DNA of 64,000 nt from a bacterium (GTDB lineage: Bacteria; Eisenbacteria; RBG-16-71-46; CAIMUX01), in the NCBI GenBank assembly GCA_030431975.1, contig JAUIHP010000008.1, positions 108,318-172,317 on the forward strand. Reading direction: 5' to 3'. Numbering within the stretch: position 1 is the stretch's first letter; every line of letters begins with the position of its first letter. A program made the translations under genes and the position numbers. The notes under the pieces were generated by a model. It made no database searches, was not told where the DNA came from, and saw only the letters and a program-made list of their open reading frames with translations. Below, one piece after another: positions 15,075 to 23,374 of the stretch.

Positions 15075-16684
15075 TCCGCCCGTCAGTTGCCGTCGTCGAG
15101 TACGCCGAGTGTCCGCAGCCTCCACGTTGGCCTTCGGTGGTTTTGGCTTCGGCTCTTCATTCGTCGGAGTTCGCGGTCTCCCGTCTTCAGGTCCACGACT
15201 TGGGCGCCGAGGCTCTTCTCGCCTGGTGTGACGCGCATCCGCCAAACCTGATCTTCCTCGACTCCCGGTTTTCCATCAGGTCTCTGCGGAAGGTCTGTTC
15301 CGCTCTGAAGGAAATCCCGCTCGTTCTCCAAGGGCCCTACGCCCTGGACCGTTTCGAACTTACGACGTGCGATTTTGCCTTCGTCGGCCCGATTCGGTTG
15401 GAAGCTGCGACGCTGGCGCACCGTGTGCTTCGGTCGAAGAACGGACGGAGTCGACTCCGGTCCATCCCACGGCTTCTGATTCGCAGCGAGACGTCCATCT
15501 GGCAGATGTCCGAGGACTGGACGCCACCTTCCGCACTCGAGATTCTTGGGCCGGCAACGGAAACGGAAGGATGGGAGTATCTCGGTCCCCAGCGCCGTTC
15601 TCCCGGCCCGCCCCGCCCGGCGGAGATCTGGTCGCCATCACCCGAGGCCAGGCCCGACCCTCCCCTCTTTGGACTGGAGGGAGAGGTTCGGCGAACGGAG
15701 CACCTCCTCCTTCCTTCGTTGGACAGTCGGTTCGACACGACCGGACGAAGTGACCGCTCGCATCCTTTCGCAGGCGCTACGGAGACCTCGCTGTACGAAT
15801 GGCGGGAAACGCTTCCGTTACAGGACGTGTTGCAGCTGGTCGACGTCCAGACTCATCACTACCTGCAAACCGGGGCCCGGACTCTGGCGCTGAAGATGGA
15901 TGATCCATTCGATCTGATTCCGCTGTGGGCACGGCGCCTGGCCGACGCTGAAGTTCAACCGCGTGAAGTTCACCTTTCGCCGACCGTCCCGGCTTTGAAG
16001 CGCGTCACGTACCTACCGGAAGCTCTGCAGCCGCTGCTGGATCTGGGAGTTCACGTGCGAGTCGTGCGCGTCCCGTTTTTCAGTTTCGATGACCGGAATC
16101 TCAAGCTTCTCGGGCATGGAGCCACGCACTGGGAAAACCGTTGGGTGGCCCGACTTCTCATCGAAGCGGAGGGCTATGACGACGGACGAATCCGTTCGGT
16201 CGATCATCACCGGCTGCTGCTCCTCGACCCTTGGAGCCGAATGGCGGATCTGCTCGACTCGCTGGTTGCGATCGAGGAAGATGCTCCGTTCCTCAAGGCG
16301 AGTGTCCATCCCGGATCCGTCGTCGAAGTCGAGTCGCGGTACTCGCCGATCGGTCGGCGGGCCGAGGCCGACGGCCTTTTGTCAACGGAGTCGACGCGCA
16401 CCGGGTGGAGCTATTCGTTCGCGCATGAGGAGACCGCGCTGTATGTCGAGTTGGCGCACCGTGGAATGGTCCCCCTCCTGGAGACGATCGGCCGGATGAA
16501 GCTGGCTCCGCTTCGCCGACAGGAAGTCATCGAGGAGGCCCGTTTCCGCTGGATGCGGGAACTCGCTGTCCATCTGCAGAGATCTAGGGACTCTCATGCC
16601 GCCGTCGAGGAGTCGTGGGGAAAGGTCTTGGGCAGCGTCGTCCGGGAACTGGCAACGGACGTTCGCAAGGATGGACCGCAGTAA
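15071..16684 (+). CDS. Unrecognised protein, possibly a degenerate B12-binding/radical-SAM relative
   Basis: A 537-residue protein I do not recognise. It starts at TTG overlapping the tyrA stop by 4 bases and ends 43 bases before mrp, so it sits in a tyrA-X-mrp operon. Residues ~1-125 look like an alpha/beta Rossmann domain (NLIFLDSRFS, later CDFAFVGP), as in B12-binding domains. A Pro-rich linker follows, then a region (~245-400) whose rhythm resembles a radical-SAM TIM barrel: ALKMDDPFDLIPLW in the place of the usual D-D-N-F-T strand, and later ASVHPGSVVE. The CxxxCxxC iron-sulfur motif is absent. If the resemblance is right it is a cluster-less pseudoenzyme. This is inference from pattern only. 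Confidence 0.6.
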   Translation: MIRPSVAVVEYAECPQPPRWPSVVLASALHSSEFAVSRLQVHDLGAEALLAWCDAHPPNLIFLDSRFSIRSLRKVCSALKEIPLVLQGPYALDRFELTTCDFAFVGPIRLEAATLAHRVLRSKNGRSRLRSIPRLLIRSETSIWQMSEDWTPPSALEILGPATETEGWEYLGPQRRSPGPPRPAEIWSPSPEARPDPPLFGLEGEVRRTEHLLLPSLDSRFDTTGRSDRSHPFAGATETSLYEWRETLPLQDVLQLVDVQTHHYLQTGARTLALKMDDPFDLIPLWARRLADAEVQPREVHLSPTVPALKRVTYLPEALQPLLDLGVHVRVVRVPFFSFDDRNLKLLGHGATHWENRWVARLLIEAEGYDDGRIRSVDHHRLLLLDPWSRMADLLDSLVAIEEDAPFLKASVHPGSVVEVESRYSPIGRRAEADGLLSTESTRTGWSYSFAHEETALYVELAHRGMVPLLETIGRMKLAPLRRQEVIEEARFRWMRELAVHLQRSRDSHAAVEESWGKVLGSVVRELATDVRKDGPQ

Positions 16685-16727
16685 GACGAGGGTCTTGCCC
16701 GGTCGGTCGAGAAAGCAGGAGAAGAGA

Positions 16728-17780
16728 ATGTCGATTCGAGAAGCCGCGGGCCGGGCCCTTTCCAAAGTCATGTACCCCGGCATCGACAGGGACATCGTTT
16801 CCCTCGGTTACGTCAAGGCACTGGAAGAGAGAGGTGATTCCGTCTTCGTACGGGTCGAGTTGAGTCCCACCGCGGGAGGCGTTCGAAACGAGATCGAGTC
16901 CCGAATCAAGGCGGAGCTCGGCGAAGAGAACGTCCCGTTCGACCTCGAGGTTTCCGTCCGGGAAGAGCAGACGGCGGCGGCTCCCTCGCCGCCGGATCCG
17001 TTGGCCCACATTCCTTTCAAGATCGCCGTTTCCTCGGCCAAGGGCGGGGTCGGGAAGTCAACCGTGGCGGTCAACCTGGCCCTCGCACTGGCCAAACTCG
17101 GGCACAAGACCGGACTACTCGATACGGACATCTACGGTCCCTCGATTCCGATCATGCTTGGTCTCGAAGACCAGCAACCGATGCTCGATCCCGACCGGGG
17201 AAAGCTCATCCCGCTGGAGCGCTACGGAGTCAAGAACGTCTCGATCGGCTATATGGTCGACCGCAACACTCCGATGGTTTGGCGCGGTCCGATGATGAGC
17301 AAGGCTATCGATCAGCTTATGCGTGACGTTGACTGGGAAGGCACGGAAGTCCTGGTTTTCGACCTTCCGCCCGGCACCGGAGACGTTCAGCTGTCCCTCG
17401 CCCAGAAACTCAGGCTGTCCGGTGCAGTCATCGTTTCGACTCCGCAGGACGTTGCCCTCATCGACGCCGTTCGTGGGATTCGCATGTTCGAGAAGACTTC
17501 CGTTCCCGTACTGGGAATCGTCGAGAACATGAGCTACTTCATTTGTTCCAACTGTGACGCGAAGCACCACATCTTCGGAAAAGACGGCGCGGCCAACGAA
17601 GCCGAAAAACAGGGTATCCCGCTGCTCGGACAACTCCCGATCGATCCACGGATCGCCTCCGGAGCGGACAAGGGTCACCCCATTGTCTTCGAGGAACCGG
17701 ACTCGGAGGCGGCCAAGCTCTTCGAGAGCATCGCCACGGCCGTGATGAAAACGGTCGAAGACCACCGGCGAGACGGGTAA
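16728..17780 (+). CDS. mrp: Mrp/NBP35-family iron-sulfur carrier ATPase
   Basis: A 350-residue P-loop ATPase that binds and delivers Fe-S clusters to apoproteins. It has an N-terminal MIP18/DUF59 domain (~5-80), then the deviant Walker A KGGVGKS (105-111), the switch DTDIYGPSIPIMLG, the FDLPPGTGDVQL motif, and the cluster-binding C-S-N-C pair in the region after ENMSYF. The ATG at 16728 is chosen because GGAG lies 7-8 bases upstream and the DUF59 domain then starts properly. An earlier in-frame start at 16596 overlaps the preceding gene. Confidence 0.93.
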   Translation: MSIREAAGRALSKVMYPGIDRDIVSLGYVKALEERGDSVFVRVELSPTAGGVRNEIESRIKAELGEENVPFDLEVSVREEQTAAAPSPPDPLAHIPFKIAVSSAKGGVGKSTVAVNLALALAKLGHKTGLLDTDIYGPSIPIMLGLEDQQPMLDPDRGKLIPLERYGVKNVSIGYMVDRNTPMVWRGPMMSKAIDQLMRDVDWEGTEVLVFDLPPGTGDVQLSLAQKLRLSGAVIVSTPQDVALIDAVRGIRMFEKTSVPVLGIVENMSYFICSNCDAKHHIFGKDGAANEAEKQGIPLLGQLPIDPRIASGADKGHPIVFEEPDSEAAKLFESIATAVMKTVEDHRRDG

Positions 17781-18052
17781 CGGAAATCCCGCGCGACGCC
17801 CCTGCCTGGCGGGCGGGGCGCGGACACCGACCCCACCCAACGCGCGGAGACATCGGCAGATATTGGCGGGACCGAAGCGGCCGCCCAGGAATTCTCCCGA
17901 CACGATCTACCGCCGGATGCCCGGGGCAGAAATTGCCGACGGGAAAAGGTTTCCGCGCTGCCGTCGCTATGCACGAAAAGTGAACAGCAAGTCCCGGCAA
18001 CGGCCGATGAAACCCATGGAAGGTTCGATCGGTTTCGTTGGGAGAAGTGAAG

Positions 18053-18544
18053 TTGCCTGAGCAGTATCGAATACCGAAGCAGAAGGTCATGGCGGCGATC
18101 ACGTTTCCCTCATCGCCGGCGCGGCACCTCAATATCTATCTGAGTGAGCGTGCCGAGCGACATATCGGTTACGAGCGCCCCAGTGATCTTCTCAACAGCG
18201 ACAAGTCTTTCCTACCGGCCACGGAGACGGATGGCAACGTCGTCATTCTGAATCGTTCACTTATCCGCACTGTCGAAGTCGAAGCCAAGTACGAATTCGA
18301 TCCCGATCAGATCAACGGCAACGGATCGGGAACTTCATTCGACATGGAAGCGACCTCGGCCGACATCGAAGTCGCCCTGTCGGACGATTCGGTTATTCAC
18401 GGGACGATCTCGTTCACTCTTCCGGGCTCGCAGCGGCGGGTCCAGGACTTCATGAATCTTCCCGAGCCCTTCCTCGTCTTACGGCGAAAAGATCACGCGA
18501 TCCTGGTCAACAAGGCTCAGATCCAAAAGATCTCCATCGTCTAG
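18053..18544 (+). CDS. Conserved-looking hypothetical protein upstream of a PilT paralogue
   Basis: A 163-residue soluble protein without a signal peptide or membrane helix; I do not recognise the family. Its composition is beta-rich, with a core block ERPSDLLNSDKSFLP followed by ILNRSLIRTVEV and a C-terminal LRRKDHAILVNKAQI. It ends 35 bases before the pilT paralogue, in the same direction, and is probably co-transcribed and functionally linked. The start is uncertain: TTG at 18053 has GGAGA about 7 bases upstream; GTG 18047, TTG 18038 and ATG 18090 are alternatives. The preceding 17781-18052 gap shows only a GC-rich hairpin near the mrp stop. Confidence 0.7.
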   Translation: MPEQYRIPKQKVMAAITFPSSPARHLNIYLSERAERHIGYERPSDLLNSDKSFLPATETDGNVVILNRSLIRTVEVEAKYEFDPDQINGNGSGTSFDMEATSADIEVALSDDSVIHGTISFTLPGSQRRVQDFMNLPEPFLVLRRKDHAILVNKAQIQKISIV

Positions 18545-18579
18545 CCCTACGCACCCAAAACACAAAGGAGCCTCCCGAC

Positions 18580-20163
18580 GTGGCACGTATCGACAAGTTC
18601 ATCGAAGCGGCCTTCAAACACTCGGCCGAAGAGATGGTCCTGTGCCCCGGCGAAAAGATCTACCTCGTCCGGCAGGGACAGCGTCGATCGTTGTCGGCAC
18701 AGGAAGTCGAGATCGCGCAGATTCGGTCCGTACTGCTCGACGTCGTGCCGGAAGAGCATCGCTCTGCTCTGAACGCCGGTGAGTCCGTCGAGTTTCCGTA
18801 CCTGTCTCCCTCAGGTCCCGTCGTCATTACCGCATCTGACGAGTCCGTTCGCGTGCGGCCGAAGGAATTGGGATTGAGCGGCGCTGGTGCGACGGGGGCC
18901 AACGGCACGAGCGGCGAGCCCGCAGCCGGCGGAGCAGCCACTGGCGGATCGACCGCGGACGGTTCGTCGGACAAGATTGCCGGATCGATCTCACCCGGCG
19001 GGTCCGGAGGCGTCAACGGCGGCATCGGACAAGGCGTAGGTTCCCTCTTGGACAACGCGCCGGGTGCGTCCGCAAGCGGAGCCAAGATCGACCACTACCT
19101 GGCGCAGATGGTCGGCGAAGGTTGCTCCGACCTTCATCTTTGTGCCGGTTATCCCCCGCTCTTCCGAAAGGACGGTGACATCGCCGACCTCGGAGGCGTC
19201 CAGGATATGGACTCCGTCGATGTCGAGGCTCTACTGAAGGCGATCACGCCGTCAGAGGACTGGGATACCTTTCTCGAGTGCAACGACGTGGACTTCGCCT
19301 ACGAGATCGAGGGTGTGGCCCGCTTTCGCTGCAACCTCTTCCGGGATCGTCAAGGAATGGGAGGGGTCTTTCGTACGATTCCCTCGATCATTCCCACCGC
19401 CGAGAAGCTCGGCCTGACGGGACCGATCATGGAACTGACGAACCTCCACAAAGGGTTGGTCGTGGTGACCGGTCCGACCGGGTCCGGGAAGTCGACAACG
19501 CTTGCGGCCATGATCGATCATATCAACCGTGAACAGGCCCGGCATGTCATCACGATCGAGGATCCCATCGAGTTCGTGCATCCGCGCCGACGAGCCCTCA
19601 TCAATCAACGCGAAATCGGGACCCACACCGCGTCCTTCCGCGCTGCTTTGCGCGCCGCCTTGCGTGAGGACCCGGACATCGTACTGTTGGGAGAAATGCG
19701 TGACCTCGAAACCGTCGAGATAGCGCTCGAAACGGCGGAGACGGGTCATCTCGTCTTCGGAACGCTCCACACCAACACAGCAGCTTCGACCGTCGACCGA
19801 ATCATCGATCAGTTCTCGTCAGACCAGCAGGCGCAGATTCGCGTTCTGTTGAGCGAGACGCTCAAGGGAGTGATCGCGCAGACACTCTGCAAACGGAAGG
19901 GTGGCGGCCGCGTTGCGGCCCACGAGATCCTCCTCGTGACCTCCGCCATTTCCAACCTGATCCGTGAAGGCAAGACGTTCCAGATTCCGTCTCTGATGCA
20001 GACGGGCCGGGGCCAGGGGATGAAAACCCTCGACCACAGCCTGATGGAACTGGCGCAGGCGGGGACGATCGAGATCGAAGAAGCCTACAACCGCTCCCTG
20101 ACCAAGAACGAGTTCAAGACGATGATGGAGCGCAACGGAATGTCACTGCCCAAAGCGGCCTGA
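18580..20163 (+). CDS. PilT-family ATPase with duplicated N-terminal domain
   Basis: A 527-residue retraction-type ATPase paralogous to the PilT at 3.7-4.8 kb. Residues ~165-500 form a complete PilT: GCSDLHLCAG, Walker A GPTGSGKSTT (298-307), TIEDPIEFVHP, DIVLLGEMRD and the His box TLHTNTAASTVDRI. In front lies a second, degenerate copy of the PilT N-terminal domain (1-95, with EEMVLCPGEKIYLVRQG at the ASDLH position), joined by a Gly/Ala/Ser-rich linker (100-165). It starts at GTG with AAGGAG 9 bases upstream. Catalytic residues are intact, so it is probably an active motor of altered assembly or regulation. Confidence 0.88.
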   Translation: MARIDKFIEAAFKHSAEEMVLCPGEKIYLVRQGQRRSLSAQEVEIAQIRSVLLDVVPEEHRSALNAGESVEFPYLSPSGPVVITASDESVRVRPKELGLSGAGATGANGTSGEPAAGGAATGGSTADGSSDKIAGSISPGGSGGVNGGIGQGVGSLLDNAPGASASGAKIDHYLAQMVGEGCSDLHLCAGYPPLFRKDGDIADLGGVQDMDSVDVEALLKAITPSEDWDTFLECNDVDFAYEIEGVARFRCNLFRDRQGMGGVFRTIPSIIPTAEKLGLTGPIMELTNLHKGLVVVTGPTGSGKSTTLAAMIDHINREQARHVITIEDPIEFVHPRRRALINQREIGTHTASFRAALRAALREDPDIVLLGEMRDLETVEIALETAETGHLVFGTLHTNTAASTVDRIIDQFSSDQQAQIRVLLSETLKGVIAQTLCKRKGGGRVAAHEILLVTSAISNLIREGKTFQIPSLMQTGRGQGMKTLDHSLMELAQAGTIEIEEAYNRSLTKNEFKTMMERNGMSLPKAA

Positions 20164-20254
20164 TCCGCCGCGCGTGAGTGAGTCGCTCCCCCTTCGTCGG
20201 CCTACGGCTCCGGCCTCGGCCGTCTCGGAGGGTTGAAAACAGAGGAAAGAAGCC

Positions 20255-20281
20255 GGGGTCGATCGTTTGCCGATCGACCCC
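20255..20281 (+). terminator. Hairpin terminator after the PilT paralogue
   Basis: Perfect 11-bp stem (GGGGTCGATCG / CGATCGACCCC) with a 5-base loop, about 90 bases past the stop; a small GCCC-TCTT-GGGC hairpin follows. There is no clean T-run, so termination may not be strictly intrinsic. Confidence 0.55.
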
Positions 20282-20397
20282 GCCCTCTTGGGCCAAACAG
20301 GCCCCCCTAGATCGTGTCTCCCTTCCCAACTCTTTCCAAGCCTCACCCTCTCCCAATGAGACCCGGACGTCATCGGTCCGGTCGACACGAACTCGGT

Positions 20398-21156
20398 CTA
20401 TCGGTCTGCGAACTCCCACTTCACGAAGCCCCAACTGGTCTCCTGAACAGGAAGCAGGCAAGGAATGGAATCACCCACGTTGTAGTGAGGGAAGAACTCC
20501 CCGCCTATGGACTCGCAGTCCGATCGATTCATCACAAACACTTCTTCATCCATACAGCATCCACCGTGAATCGAACGTGCGCAGGGTGCGTACCCGCTTT
20601 GCCCGATCCCCAGCGAACCATAATCGTCGATGTGGTCGAGGACCGCCGGCACCGCTTCGTCGGCGAAATAACCGCCGTGCTTGGGGTGAGCCATCAATGC
20701 GAGTTCACCGCTCGCACCCGGCTGGGCGTAGACCTCAAACCAGTAGACCTCGGCGACTCGCTCCGTCATCGCGGTACCCCAGGACAGGGCAACGCCGGTG
20801 TACGTGGTTGGCCAGTTCGCTTCTTCGAATTGGACTTCGGCACACGATCTCCAATCCGAGACGACGAGAGACTCCGTGTCGTAGTCGATTCCAAAGGAGA
20901 TAGCTTTCACGACCGGGTGGCTCTGCGGCGGAAACGCCGCCATGACCCAAACGATGTAGCTGTCGCCGCCGCCTACGGAGGTGGAAGCATCGGTGCAATC
21001 GTCGATTCCTGAATATCCGCAATACTCGATGCGGGAGGCTTCGCTGGAATCCTGCGCGTGCAGGAAGAGCACGCCGCCAGCGTTGGGGCCGGCCAAACTC
21101 TGGGATGTGAATAGAGCGAGGGCAGCAATGGCCGACACGGTCAATATTCGTCTCAT
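20398..21156 (-). CDS. Secreted Cys-containing protein of unknown function
   Basis: A 252-residue exported protein. The signal peptide is clear: MRRILTVSAIAALALF, with cleavage likely after S-L-A before GPNAGG. The mature part has many aromatic residues and about nine cysteines, suggesting disulfides outside the cytoplasm. The opening GPNAGGVLFLHA, followed shortly by a Y-C-G-Y segment, resembles a group of secreted proteins I associate with Eisenbacteria-type genomes; that is memory, not a search. It stands alone between convergent pilT and divergent trmB. Confidence 0.7.
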   Translation of the reverse strand: MRRILTVSAIAALALFTSQSLAGPNAGGVLFLHAQDSSEASRIEYCGYSGIDDCTDASTSVGGGDSYIVWVMAAFPPQSHPVVKAISFGIDYDTESLVVSDWRSCAEVQFEEANWPTTYTGVALSWGTAMTERVAEVYWFEVYAQPGASGELALMAHPKHGGYFADEAVPAVLDHIDDYGSLGIGQSGYAPCARSIHGGCCMDEEVFVMNRSDCESIGGEFFPHYNVGDSIPCLLPVQETSWGFVKWEFADR

Positions 21157-21612
21157 TCGGCTCCTCCGATTCTAAGGGGACGAATCCCCTTCCTCCTGTG
21201 GACCCGGCGTTAGGTCCGGCTGGCTTCCGACGGCTCGCTGCGGCTCCAGCGACACCTCTCCCCAATCTCGATCACATCCACCGTCGGGAATCAGCCTGCC
21301 CCTGTAGATATAAGTGGCGTGCCACTGACGAATGAGTTGGAACAATAGTTGGAACCTGACCATTAAGACGGTGGTAAACGGGGCGTTAGGCGAGCGATTC
21401 TTCGGAGCGCTCCGGGTCAATTGGGTCGGAAGGGACGATGGGAAAACCCACCGCCTGGAACCTTCGGTGCCACCAAGAATGGGGCATGCCCCCTATCCTT
21501 TTGGCCACCAACTCCTTAGCAGTGGGTCTGACCTACTCACCAAACCATCGAACTTTCTACCTGCAAAATTCGGTCCCGAACTCCCGCCCGCCCTGTTAGC
21601 TTTCCCGATTCT
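21157..21612. other. 456-base gap with small palindromes, no gene seen
   Basis: No credible gene on either strand. It contains the perfect palindrome GGGGCATGCCCC (21481-21492), AGTGGC-GT-GCCACT (21312-21325) and a direct repeat GTTGGAAC. On the minus strand the second palindrome reads TGGCACG, as in the -24 element of sigma-54 promoters, but a -12 GC is missing. It should hold divergent promoters for the secreted protein and trmB. Confidence 0.4.
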
Positions 21613-22245
21613 ATGAGCCGAAGAGTCCGACTTCCCATTCCCGCCGAGACCATGCCCTGCGTGATCAACATGGCGGACCAGGTCCCTCCTTTCGAATGGA
21701 CCAAACTCTTCGACCGGACCGCGCCGGTCGAGCTGGAGATCGGATCCGGAAAGGGCCGATTCCTCGAGATGGCATCCGGCCAGCGCCCGGAACACGACTT
21801 CATCGGAGTCGAGCACGCAGCCAAGTACTTCCGACACGCGGCCTATCGACTGCATCGTTACGCGGGACCCAACGTCCGACTCATCAACGGGGACGCCTTT
21901 GACCTTTTGGAGCGCTGGATCCCTCGCGAATCGCTGCACGCAGCCCACGTTTACTTCCCGGATCCCTGGCCGAAGAAACGCCACGCCCGTCGCCGGCTTC
22001 TACAAGGAAGCCTGTACCGCGGGATCGTGGAAGGCCTGAAGATGGGCGGCCACTTCTACGTGGGCTCCGATGTCGAGCCCTACTTCCGAACCTCCCGGGA
22101 GGAGATTCGGGAATGTGGATTCTTTGCCGAGGAGGACTGGGCGCCGGACGCCCCTGACCGCATCGACACCAACTACGCGCTGAAGTACGCCAAGGAGGGG
22201 CGCTCCCTTCACTACGCGAAGTTTCGGAAGATACGGGGCATTTGA
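21613..22245 (+). CDS. trmB: tRNA (guanine-N7-)-methyltransferase
   Basis: SAM-dependent enzyme that makes m7G46 in tRNA variable loops. The 210-residue length is normal. The SAM-binding strand is ELEIGSGKGRFL, and the family signature YFPDPWPKKRHARRRL is intact, followed by a DRIDTNYALKY C-terminal block matching the TrmB T-x-Y-E-x-K/R motif. The ATG at 21613 gives a short extension; M14 or M20 are alternatives. It lies upstream of clpP with a 115-base gap. Confidence 0.93.
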   Translation: MSRRVRLPIPAETMPCVINMADQVPPFEWTKLFDRTAPVELEIGSGKGRFLEMASGQRPEHDFIGVEHAAKYFRHAAYRLHRYAGPNVRLINGDAFDLLERWIPRESLHAAHVYFPDPWPKKRHARRRLLQGSLYRGIVEGLKMGGHFYVGSDVEPYFRTSREEIRECGFFAEEDWAPDAPDRIDTNYALKYAKEGRSLHYAKFRKIRGI

Positions 22246-22360
22246 CCCAGCCGTCCGAAGCTGCGAGCGTTTTGGGTGACCGAGGCCCAAGGAGTTGCGG
22301 CCACCCGTCGATAACGATTCGAGAGACATGTTGCTGACCCGATACGCAGGGAGGGGTTCG

Positions 22361-22990
22361 ATGAGCCAGCTCTGGCCTTTCAAGCTCGACGACGATGACG
22401 ACGATCATGACGGAGACGACGATGCTCCGAAGAAGGATGAGTCGGACGAAAAGATGACCGAGAAGTTTCTCAAGGCCCGGACGGTTCTCGTTTCCGAGCC
22501 GATTTCCAGCGAGCTCGCCAAGAGCTTCTTCCAGCAGGTCATCCTGCTCGAGAGTGAAGATCCGAAGAAGGCGATCACCGTCTTCATCAACTCTCCGGGT
22601 GGAGAAGCCGACGCCGGATTCGGGATGTATGACATGCTTCGCTTCGTCAGCTGTCCCGTTCGCACCGTCGTGGCCGGGCTCTGCGCCTCTGCAGCCGTCA
22701 TGGTGTTCCTGGGCGGTGACCGTGGACAGCGTTTCAGCCTGCCCAGTTCGCGTTTCCTGCTCCACCAGCCGAGTTCGCAGAGCTGGGGTCAGGCCTCTGA
22801 CCTGGAAATCGCCAGTCGCGAGATTCTGCGCCTGCGTGACCAGTACAACCAGGTCGTGGCGGAAGAGACCGGTAAGTCGCTCGAGCAGGTGACCGGTGAC
22901 GCGGACCGCGACTTCTGGATGTCTTCCGATGTGGCGGCGGAGTACGGACTGATCGACAAGGTCGTGACGTCGCGTTCCGAGATGGGCTAG
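22361..22990 (+). CDS. clpP: ClpP-like serine protease subunit with acidic N-terminus
   Basis: A 209-residue protease subunit of the ClpP/crotonase fold. The catalytic triad is complete: Ser110 (GLCASAAVM), His135 (FLLHQPS) and Asp184 (DRDFWMS). The oligomer-forming NSPGGEADAGF is also present. The N-terminus is not that of housekeeping ClpP: instead of the I-P-x-V axial-loop segment it carries a run of Asp (residues 10-21, almost all D), then a Lys/Asp/Glu-rich stretch. The start at 22361 has GGGAGGGG 4 bases upstream. There is no clpX or clpA next to it. A strong terminator follows. It is best called a ClpP paralogue whose ATPase partner is unknown. Confidence 0.85.
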   Translation: MSQLWPFKLDDDDDDHDGDDDAPKKDESDEKMTEKFLKARTVLVSEPISSELAKSFFQQVILLESEDPKKAITVFINSPGGEADAGFGMYDMLRFVSCPVRTVVAGLCASAAVMVFLGGDRGQRFSLPSSRFLLHQPSSQSWGQASDLEIASREILRLRDQYNQVVAEETGKSLEQVTGDADRDFWMSSDVAAEYGLIDKVVTSRSEMG

Positions 22991-23031
22991 TCGGGACGGA
23001 GTAGACGGCCTAGATGGCCTGTTCTTAAGAG

Positions 23032-23067
23032 AAGACCCCGCTTCGTGGTGACGAAGCGGGGTCTTTT
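23032..23067. terminator. Bidirectional terminator between clpP and tRNA-Ala
   Basis: Perfect 14-bp stem (23032-23045 with 23052-23065) around a 6-base loop. On the plus strand it ends in TCTTTT and on the minus strand in GTCTTCTCTT, so it can serve both clpP and the converging tRNA-Ala. Confidence 0.85.
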
Positions 23068-23072
23068 CGATG

Positions 23073-23145
23073 TGGAGCTAGTCGGGATCGAACCGACGAC
23101 CTCATGACTGCCAGTCATGCGCTCTCCCAACTGAGCTATAGCCCC
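23073..23145 (-). tRNA. tRNA-Ala (anticodon GGC)
   Basis: 73-base cloverleaf. Acceptor GGGGCTA pairs with TAGCTCC, the D arm is GCTC-AGTTGGGA-GAGC, the anticodon stem CATGA/TCATG encloses CTGGCAG, and the T arm is GTCGG-TTCGATC-CCGAC. The CCA end is not encoded. Confidence 0.95.
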
Positions 23146-23155
23146 AGAACGACGA

Positions 23156-23185
23156 ACTTTAGCGAAGCCTCTGCCCAAAGGTCAA
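23156..23185 (-). promoter_or_regulatory. Candidate promoter of tRNA-Ala
   Basis: On the minus strand TTGACC, 18 bases, TAAAGT, ending 10 bases before the tRNA 5' end. Confidence 0.4.
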
Positions 23186-23285
23186 TCCCCGAAACACCAC
23201 CGCCCGCCCCGGATCCTCGCCGTTGGAGTTCGCAGAGTGAGAATCGTTTGCGACGACGATTCTGTGAGGCTAAGCTCCCCGAGCC

Positions 23286-23370
23286 GCCGGAGTGGTGGAA
23301 TTGGTAGACACGCCGGACTCAAAATCCGGTGGGAGTTGATCTCGTGTGGGTTCGAGTCCCACCTCCGGCA
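23286..23370 (+). tRNA. tRNA-Leu (anticodon CAA)
   Basis: 85-base class II tRNA with a long variable arm. Acceptor GCCGGAG pairs with CTCCGGC, the anticodon stem CCGGA/TCCGG encloses CTCAAAA, and the T arm is GTGGG-TTCGAGT-CCCAC. CCA is not encoded. Upstream lies an 8-bp inverted repeat (AGAATCGT / ACGATTCT). Confidence 0.95.
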
Positions 23371-23374
23371 GTTT

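Noticed and set aside
17925-18037. c-di-GMP riboswitch in front of the small gene upstream of the PilT paralogue
   Set aside because: A few GEMM-like words occur, but the core GGGCAAACC and ACGCAAAGCC blocks are absent.
21312-21335. TGGCACG element upstream of the secreted protein as a sigma-54 promoter
   Set aside because: After the 4-base gap the sequence is TTATA rather than TTGCA/T, and the element is part of a simple palindrome.
21172-21420. 82-residue frame in the gap upstream of the secreted protein
   Set aside because: No ribosome-binding site, no recognisable composition, and it would overlap the promoter region.
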